64,000 bases of DNA from Adiantum capillus-veneris (lineage: Eukaryota > Streptophyta > Polypodiopsida > Polypodiales > Pteridaceae). A model generated the notes under the pieces. The model worked only from the letters and a program-made list of their open reading frames with translations. It made no database searches and was not told where the DNA came from. The translations under genes and the position numbers were made by a program. The stretch covers positions 27,915,896-27,979,895 of the forward strand of contig CM043960.1 of NCBI GenBank assembly GCA_014529385.2, given 5' to 3'. Numbering within the stretch: position 1 is the first letter of the stretch; the number at the start of each line of letters is the position of its first letter. Shown piece by piece: positions 57,171 to 64,000 of the stretch.

Positions 57171-58622
57171 ATGATTGATGAGGAAAATCATGTGCAATCA
57201 CTTGACTTAGATGGACACGAGTCTGTGATCGAGGTACCCATTAACGAATTAGGGCAGTATTTTGAAGGCGACGAGTCTAATGCGACCCTACCCATCACTA
57301 CCAAGGGATTAACTATAAAGGGAATTCTTGATGGTGGTGCGGGAGTTAGCATCGTTACAAAAGATTGTTGCGAATCCATGGGAAAACCCCGCCTCAGTGT
57401 TACTAACATTGTGGTAAAGATGGCAAATGGTACCGTAGCCAAACCTATGGGGATGCTCAAGGATCTTAAGATCAAAGTTCTAGGACACAAGGTACGACAT
57501 ACGTTCATTGTAATGGATTTCTCTAAACACCTTATGTCATATGAAATGATTTTAGGACGACCATTCATGAGGGAAGCACAAATGGTTCATGATTGGTCTA
57601 AAAATCATGTCTATTTGCAATTCCAAAACTCTATCCTTAGAGTGGATTTGGTGACTGGTAAGGTACACCCCTTAGGGAGTAAAACCATTATTGATCATCG
57701 CTCTGACACCACAGTTCACTCGGCCCCACTACAATATTGTTACACTTGTAAGAAGGATACAGAAATTGGCCAAGATTCTCCTTATATGGATATCCTACCT
57801 GGGATGACTGAGTCGGACAATGTGAATTGGGTCCACCTAGCAGCAACCATAGACACTTGGGGAAATAGGGGGACGACCTGGGTAACACCTGAGGGGGATG
57901 AAATGCCTGTACCCTTAAATATGCTACAAGTAATGCATATCGCTTCCGACAAGACTCATCCTAATGTAACGAAGAAAACATACAAGTGGGTCCCTAAAGC
58001 TTCCTTAGTGACCATAGCTAGTGCTAAAAAACAGAAGCCTTGTAAGAAACGTACCACTCGCTCCAAGAAAAGTAAGAAAATGTTGCGATGGATCCGTAAA
58101 CGACTATTGGAAGCCCAAGGCTACTATCAAGGAAATGATCAAATCTGGGTGCCAAAACGTAGATTGTGCTCTTGCCTATCACCTGACCCAAGTGAGCCCA
58201 ATCCCGTATCTCCAAAACGAATCAATGATCGTGGAAAGAAAAAAATCACAGAATGCTACACACCCGCTCCTGAGCTAGTTTGGGTACCAAAGAAAGAACG
58301 ATTTGTTCCACCTAGCTCAGGAAGGGGGGAGTCCCATGAAGATTCTAGCTCATCATGTAATACATCCATAGAGGTAAAAGCTTCTACACAGCCTCCATCT
58401 ATAGTAGTGGACCTCCATGAAGCTACAAAAGAATCCACACCTCCTAGTGTTCAAAAATCACCTGATGAACCACTTCAAGTTCGATCCTGGGAGAGTACCT
58501 TACCACCCTTGCAACTTGACGAGGCACCTAGGGTAATAGAAAACTACTGGCAAAAATCCTCACCTATTACCAACTGGAACAATTGGTTTCAAAGGGTGAC
58601 AAGCTCATTTCAAACGGTATGA
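57171..58622 (+). CDS. E2 aspartic protease and C-terminal extension
   Basis: Retropepsin-like fold at residues 40-160: GLTIKGILDGGAGVSIVTKD carries the catalytic Asp as DGG instead of DTG/DSG, VKMANGTVAKPMGML is the flap region, and MILGRPFMREAQMVHDW the closing strand. The rest (160-483) is basic and Pro/Ser-rich (KKTYKWVPKAS, TRSKKSKKMLRWIRKRLLEA) with no RT motif. The sequence before Met 57171 is also coding. Ends TGA 58622. Whether DGG supports catalysis is unknown. Confidence 0.85.
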   Translation: MIDEENHVQSLDLDGHESVIEVPINELGQYFEGDESNATLPITTKGLTIKGILDGGAGVSIVTKDCCESMGKPRLSVTNIVVKMANGTVAKPMGMLKDLKIKVLGHKVRHTFIVMDFSKHLMSYEMILGRPFMREAQMVHDWSKNHVYLQFQNSILRVDLVTGKVHPLGSKTIIDHRSDTTVHSAPLQYCYTCKKDTEIGQDSPYMDILPGMTESDNVNWVHLAATIDTWGNRGTTWVTPEGDEMPVPLNMLQVMHIASDKTHPNVTKKTYKWVPKASLVTIASAKKQKPCKKRTTRSKKSKKMLRWIRKRLLEAQGYYQGNDQIWVPKRRLCSCLSPDPSEPNPVSPKRINDRGKKKITECYTPAPELVWVPKKERFVPPSSGRGESHEDSSSSCNTSIEVKASTQPPSIVVDLHEATKESTPPSVQKSPDEPLQVRSWESTLPPLQLDEAPRVIENYWQKSSPITNWNNWFQRVTSSFQTV

Positions 58623-60242
58623 TCTACCCAAGGAAGGGGGGAGTGTTTGTGGACATCCATCATTCACTTGCTTCCCTCTCAACCTTTCTCCCTGACCTCT
58701 ATATCTCCCAATCTTAGGGAATGTACATATAAAGCTTTATACTCACAAAAAAAGAAAAAAAAAAGAGCAAGAGCAATTAGCAAACGAGTATGCACATTAA
58801 AAGTCAAAACATTGACTCAGACCTACACATGTCACATCTGGTACAGTGAAACAGAAACCTATGTCATGAAACACCTTTGATCCTCATCACTTGAGTGATG
58901 GAGGGTAGGTAAGATTAGTACGATAGGAGTGTTTCTATTTTAGAGTTGAGTGATTAGCAAAGTTCTCTTTTCCCACTAATGTGCCTCCTGGAGGTATTCC
59001 TTTTGTTTCCTAGTGTGTACAGCTGCGTGTTGCTATTGATAGGATTTGGACCTTCATGGAACCTTTCTCTCGTTCACACTTCAATCAAGCGCGACAATCA
59101 ACACAAACAGGTGTTTTATGTCCATTAGCATTGCCCTTATCTTTTTGCATCCATGTTTGTCTGCTTTGATTGTGATTGGTAGCATAATATTCAGCGCATT
59201 TGCTTACTATCAAACATTTAATTCAATGTAATGTTTTGTCATAATCAGTTGTCTAGGTTTAAAACTCAAGCAGTTCGACTAAGCTAGTTTGACCAAGCTA
59301 GGTATTAGAAATCTTCTCTTAATACCATGGGGAATGCCTTCCTAATAAGCAATGGTTACTTAGGTTCTTAATCCGATTTAGGCAGCATTGTATGAAATGT
59401 ACTAGGGCTTTCTAGTGGGCTTAACCCTAGTGACCTTTAGCTTAAGTATTATAAAGGGAGTTTACTAATGTGATGAGCCTGGGGAGGGTAACAGTGTTAT
59501 ATGACCCCCCAAAGTTACAAAATTAAAATGTTGAAAATGAACAAACAAAAAATCAAAGTGCCACAATGTAAAATTTTAAGCTGGAAGAGAAATCCCTGCT
59601 TAAATTGGTACTTCACTCACATGTATCGCCTATGGTACTAGAGCCCTAGAGGTTCCCAGTGTGGGCGCTTTTCCTTGAAAAGAAAAAAACCCAAGGCATA
59701 CAAAATAAGCACACACATCATAATTGAATCAATGTGAAAAGACTTTGGGGGGTCAAAGAAAAAGTAATCAGTCAGGCGATGATTTCATGAGAAATTCCTT
59801 TTATGGTAGCTTAACTACAAGGTCTTCTAGATATAGCCTCTAGTCAGCCCTCGAACATGAATACTTGGCTCTCGCGATTAAACAACTTAATTGACCACTG
59901 AAAATTAAGAAGCTTACCCATGGTATTAATATTCGATCTCTAGTGCCTTTTGACCGTTAAATTAGCGACCCCAGACTTGTTTAAATTTTTTACCTTTACA
60001 TCTGTTTATGCATTTGATTACATTGCAATTTAATGTTCATTGCTGACAAATTGTTTGAAATTCTTTTACCAATCAATTTGTCAACCTAAAACTGCATATG
60101 ATTTTTAAGAGAATGCAATTACTGTGCCAATGTTGTTTGATTTTGCAGTGACTGAAGAAGGCTAAGGACATTTATCTCAAATGCTCTTCCACCTCGACGA
60201 ACCAGCTTCAACTCAATAGCTTCCGAGGACGGAATCTACATC
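58623..60242 (+). other. E2 3' untranslated region, with internal purine tract
   Basis: 1.6 kb without a supported ORF and without RT or integrase motifs on either strand. AGGAAGGGGGGA at 58631-58642 duplicates the purine tract before the 3' LTR. It may be a remnant of an older 3' end or a second priming site. Confidence 0.75.
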
Positions 60243-60255
60243 AGGAAGGGGGGCA
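60243..60255 (+). other. E2 polypurine tract
   Basis: AGGAAGGGGGGCA lies directly before the 3' LTR start TGTTAACC. Confidence 0.92.
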
Positions 60256-60838
60256 TGTTAACCCTCACGGCTCACGGACACCCCATCACGTACGACGGAC
60301 GTGTATTATGTATTTGGTAGAGTCAGGTACCGGGCTTGTCGGACCAATAGGAAAAGGCTAAGAGTGATCGCCGATGACAGGCGCACTCTAACTGGGACAT
60401 TCAAGGGATTAGTTGGCTAAGCATGGGCGCCCAAGTGTGAATGGGGTGAGCTCATATAAAAGCCAACTAAACCTAATTTTTACTCATTCTCTCATTGTGC
60501 AATAGAAGCTGCTCTTGCTCCATCTCCACCTTCTCCTTCACCATCTCCTTGTGTGTGTGCGTGTGAGAGAGAGAGAGAGAGAGTGTGTGTGAGAGTGTGT
60601 GTGCGATCGAGCGTTGCGGTGGCACGACGGCGGCGAGGCGGTTGAGCGCGGCGTAGCGGCATCTCCCTTTTCTTCGCGGCGAGGAATCCTCTACGGCAGG
60701 AGCATAAGGCGGTGAGTGACACACCATTGCCCTCTTTGAGCTTACTAGTTAAACTAGTTGTGTGCTTGGAGCCGTCTGTGGCTCGTACACGGTGTATCGG
60801 CAAGTCCCTTGCTTCGACAGTGCGGAAAGGAGTGCACA
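60256..60838 (+). repeat. E2 3' LTR
   Basis: 583 bp, same ends as the 5' LTR, with scattered mostly transition differences. TATA box at 60455-60462. Confidence 0.97.
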
Positions 60839-61713
60839 GTAGCCACCCTTGGTGCCCTTTGCGACTCATCTTCCTTGTCTTCTTTTACTCTCAGCCATTC
60901 ATTCTGAGATGGGGGGTTATGCCACCTTCCTTTAGCGTGTAGTGCCCCATAAACCACTTTGGTGATCAGCTCTCCTGGCACTATGTAGGTTGTCTTTTTG
61001 TTGCCCATCTTTACTAAGCTGTCATGTATGTATGCCGCATAGTTGATTATCTTTGGGGTGCCTTTTGTCATTGCCCAAGTAAACGTTGTGGCAATTGCAC
61101 CTGGCGGCATCCTGTACTTTTGTGGCCTCTTAATGCACATGTGGAAGTACTGGTTGTACAACTGGCTCATAATTGCCACCTTTGGGTTGGCAATGTCTTC
61201 AAAGGTGTAATTTGCCTTTTTCTCTTTGTACACTTTGACTTCATCCCTTCTTTTTGTGACGTTGTCCCCCTCATTGGAGAGGTCTAGTGCATGGGCTACA
61301 ACCCGCTCCGTGATTATTATCTCTGTATCTGGTCTGCCTTGTAAATCTGTTACCTTGGCCACTCCATCCTCTTTGATGCTTGTAACAAACTCCCATACTC
61401 TTTTGATGTCCACTCCTGCCGGTATTGCTTCGAAGTAGTTGTGGAGGTCAATTTTCTCCAAGTAGCAAACGATTTTGCTTCATACAAACTCATTGAGCTC
61501 TCTCGGCAGCATTGGTAGCTCTATGCCATTGCCTTCATTGTCCTTGAACACTCTCTGGTAGATCTTTAGGTCATTGGACTCTAACAGATCCTCTTGTATC
61601 CAGGTGCTGGTGGGCTTTAGTGTTCCCTCTAGAATGAAAAAGGGTTCCACTTCGTCCAGATAATCTTTGATGGTCATTCTTTTCTTCTTTGCCGGTGACT
61701 TCGAGGCCGCCAT
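60839..61713 (-). pseudogene. Element E ORF, N-terminal part
   Basis: Starts MAASKSPAKKKRMTIKDYLD at 61713, with a basic N-terminus and then LEGTLKPTSTWIQEDLLESN. One TGA at 61477-61479 (CGA expected) interrupts it. It continues in the same frame with LEKIDLHNYFEAIPAGVDIK, MSQLYNQYFHMCIKRPQKYR, PPGAIATTFTWAMTKGTPKI and ELITKVVYGALHAKGRWHNP, a globular region. This resembles, only in general layout, the 'putative plant transposon protein' domains found upstream of gypsy gag genes. It ends at the E2 target site and continues at 51865. Confidence 0.7.
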
Positions 61714-64000
61714 AGATCCTGTTGCACTCAGTAGTCCGAAGTTAGCATTTTTTCCATATTAGCTGCGAAACTGAGTTTTACTTATCCAAATGACTTGAAA
61801 ATTGAAATTAAAGCTGAAAAGGAACTTGTGAAGCTGTGCATGTGCTCACAGTGCAAATCTGGCCTAAAATTTCCATCTAGACATCCTACGCGTAGGATGT
61901 CTTTTTCATCAGAATTGGTTCATACTTGACATGCAAGTAGTGTAAGGCTCATGGAACATGGCTGTATGCTTGGATTTGAATTTGGATATCAAAAAGTGGA
62001 TTTTTGGGCTGATTCAGGCTTTAGGTTACAATTTGGGTAGAATGTCCAACATAGGTAGCAATTGATGTCCAAATGGGTTGAAAATTGGTATATGGGCTCA
62101 TTGCACCATGGTATTGGCTCCCATGATGTCATTCTTTGCACAGAAGGCTAAACTTATGCTCGAGACATCCTACGCGTAGGATGTCTTTTCATCAAAATGA
62201 CATGGAACTTGTTCTGTGGGTTGTCCTTGGCCTATGGAACATGGCCATGTTCTTGGATTTGAATTTGGACAAGATTTGATGCTTGTAAGGCTCTGTGAGG
62301 TGTTTTTGGGCTCAAAAAGTGTATCTTGAAGGTGTTGGGGGTCAAAAGTGATTAGAATGGCTTCAAACTTGATATATGGGCTCCTGATGATGAGATAATT
62401 GGATCTCGAATGATAAAACATCCCTTGCATGCCAAAAAGGTCAATTAGACATCCTACGTGTAGGATGTCTATTTCATCATTTTTTCTCCCTGACCACACA
62501 GATTGTTTGCTGTTGGTGAATGTGTTGTGCAAGTTTCATGGGATTTGGACAAGATTTGGTAGGTATTTGGCCCATTATTGCCTCTATGCCGTAACTTTGT
62601 GTTTTTCCATGCATATGAGGTCAAGCTTGGTTCAAATGTGATGAAACTTGGTGTATGGCTTGTAAATGTCATTCAGAACATGTGCATGATAAAAAATGTT
62701 GGAGTCTCTGCCAAAAAGTTCCCTTGAGACATCCTACGCGTAGGATGTCTCCTGGTGATTTTTCCAGTGCTAGTGCTCCCAATGCTTGCCCTTTGCTCCC
62801 CTAAGTCCCTTTTGAGCCTAATTTCAACAAAAAAGTCAAATGGATAGAGTATAAATCCCTGTGTGGAGTTCAGGGCCTCCGAGCCGTTTTCTGACTTTTG
62901 GAGTGCTTTTTGGCGATGAAATTTCTCGATGTTGATCTCCATAGCTTCCCAATCCCTTGGGGATCCTTGGCGTATGGTTTTTGTCGACTTTGGCTTCACC
63001 AGAGCTCCATTTGGCAATTTGTCACTCTAGAAGCACCCGTGGTTGCATTTACATACCTTTGATGATTTTTGGTGGTCTACCACCATAGGACTTGGTTGTT
63101 GATGGTCTAGGAAAGCCGCTCGTGAAGTTTGGTGGCAAACGGACTTGCGGTTTGGCCACAAGTGCAATTTGACGCTTTGTGTGTCTGATGCCGTTTCTGA
63201 AGTTTATTGCCGCCTCGGGTCACTTTTTGGTCATGAGGGTCATATAGACTTGTCGAGCATGTCGAGATGCTCCTACCCATGAATTTTGGTAGCATTTGGT
63301 CACCGTTTCGCCGATTTCCCATTTGGTGGCCTCTTGCGAGTTTCTGGGAATTAGGGTTTTCCCCGATGGTTTCCTACTATCTTTGGCTATCCAGGACTAG
63401 TCTCCTAGACTAGGGTAAGCTGCCGATGAAGTCTTGTTGCTTTCGGGTTAGCCGTTAGGCCGCCGTCTCTACCTGTAGGTCTCTACCGCTCGCTTTGTGT
63501 GTGACCCCTACGCTAGTTTTCGCGACATAATGACAAACATGCGCGAAAAGCTCAAGGTGGTGAGGCTACCTCTCATGTCTGGAACTGGTCGGGTAGTCGT
63601 GAGCATCGTAGAAGCTGCTGGAAGGTCGATCGGCTCTAGGTGGCAGAAGCTCTCTCTATAAAGTCAATAGTGAGAATGAGTTAAAAATGGGGTGAAAATT
63701 TCTTATAATGGAGGTCCCCGAACCACTTTTCATGAAATTTGACATGTGCTCCTATCTTCTTGCGAGATGCGGTTTAGGCTCAAAAATTTCTTGATTTGGA
63801 CTCCATTTGCTCTGTTTACCAGAAATTTGGCATTTCGGTCAAAACCTGGCCAAAACACGCTTTTCGCTCCAGTCTCATAATTGCACCCCCACTGTACCAT
63901 AGGTTTTCCTATAGTCATTGATCATCACCATATTTTTTGTTTTCCATTACGACTGTTTTTCACATGCTTTTTGTATTTTTTAAGTTTTCTGCCGAAAATT
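61714..64000 (-). other. Element E 5' leader, continuing beyond the window
   Basis: More than 2.2 kb upstream (minus strand) of the first E frame, with no supported ORF. The first kilobase holds the palindromic tandem repeats. The rest (62900-64000) is unique, with no primer-binding site or LTR visible, so the E 5' LTR lies outside the window. Confidence 0.6.
61770..62760. repeat. Tandem repeats of about 283 bp with a 24-bp palindrome
   Basis: The sequence AGACATCCTACG followed by its exact reverse complement occurs at 61879-61902, 62163-62186 and 62727-62750, and with one mismatch at 62447-62470. Spacings are 284, 284 and 280 bp. Sequence between palindromes is also repeated, more diverged ('cttggatttgaatttgga', 'tggaacatgg', 'atatgggctc'). 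The palindromes are better conserved than the spacers. A half-copy occurs in the E LTR near 48624-48640. Confidence 0.93.

Larger units (their letters stand above)
51866..60838 (+). mobile_element. E2: gag-protease-only LTR retrotransposon
   Basis: 8,973 bp. LTRs of 583 bp each (TGTTAACC...GCACA), flanked by the exact duplication GTAGC (51861-51865 and 60839-60843). It has an Asp-tRNA-type primer site, polypurine tract, gag, zinc knuckles and protease. No reverse transcriptase, RNase H or integrase is found in the 1.6 kb after the protease frame or anywhere else. LTRs differ at roughly ten to fifteen positions, so insertion is fairly recent. It must have been mobilised by enzymes of another element. 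It lies inside the coding region of element E, in opposite orientation. Confidence 0.93.

Noticed and set aside
61879..62750. CRISPR-like array (regular palindromic repeats)
   Set aside because: Repeat units are about 283 bp with diverged but homologous spacers, in plant retroelement sequence; CRISPR arrays have short unique spacers.

Overview
This looks like repeat-dominated nuclear DNA from a land plant with a large genome. The evidence is plant-type Ty1-copia and Ty3-gypsy LTR retrotransposons with plant primer-binding sites, GT-AG introns in the broken genes, long satellite arrays, and old coding sequences decayed mostly by C-to-T type changes. The species cannot be told from the sequence; a fern, lycophyte, bryophyte or gymnosperm is as plausible as an angiosperm. 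I found no rRNA or tRNA gene, no CRISPR array and no clearly intact single-copy host gene.

Left part (1-21.2 kb). A CT/TA microsatellite (1-826) is followed by a possible relic of a transposase-associated Cys-rich domain (about 1.73-2.0 kb). A satellite family then dominates. Its 70-80 bp monomers carry an imperfect palindrome around ACCCTATGGCC...GGCCATAGGGT. Arrays lie at 2.1-7.2, 9.7-10.3, 11.6-16.9 and 20.5-21.2 kb, and the largest has a higher-order register. A 459-bp terminal-inverted-repeat element (3518-3976) and a 2.59-kb solo LTR (12447-15033) are inserted in the arrays. Between the arrays sit broken intron-containing genes: an unassigned three-exon gene (7.3-9.4 kb) and two adjacent FCP1/NIF-like phosphatase-domain pseudogenes (17.2-18.6 and 19.05-19.8 kb).

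Middle (21.2-29.6 kb). A chromodomain-type Ty3-gypsy fragment on the plus strand (21.7-23.2 kb) faces an inverted relative (27.4-28.1 kb). Between them, inverted termini at 24557 and 27370 bound about 2.8 kb that holds unrecognised convergent ORFs. These termini resemble those of the element at 3518-3976.

Right (29.6-64 kb) is a stack of nested LTR elements. Element E1 (29623-45539, minus strand) is a Tat-like Ty3-gypsy element with 2.65-2.7 kb LTRs and two RNase H modules. A complete Ty1-copia element is nested in its integrase (33084-38625, target duplication CCATT). A partial third E1 LTR (45540-45951) appears to be interrupted by element E (minus strand, from 45952 to beyond the window end). 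E has a polypurine tract, a probable LTR of about 3.3 kb, a coding region of about 1,140 codons with coiled coils and no visible pol, and a leader with four roughly 283-bp repeats, each carrying a 24-bp palindrome. E carries a hAT-like MITE (46315-46552, 8-bp target duplication). It is also split by element E2 (51866-60838, plus strand), a structurally complete LTR element with gag and protease only and target duplication GTAGC. Removing E2 and one target copy restores the E reading frame. The most novel-looking items are E with its palindromic leader, the gag-protease-only E2, and the palindromic satellite with its higher-order structure.
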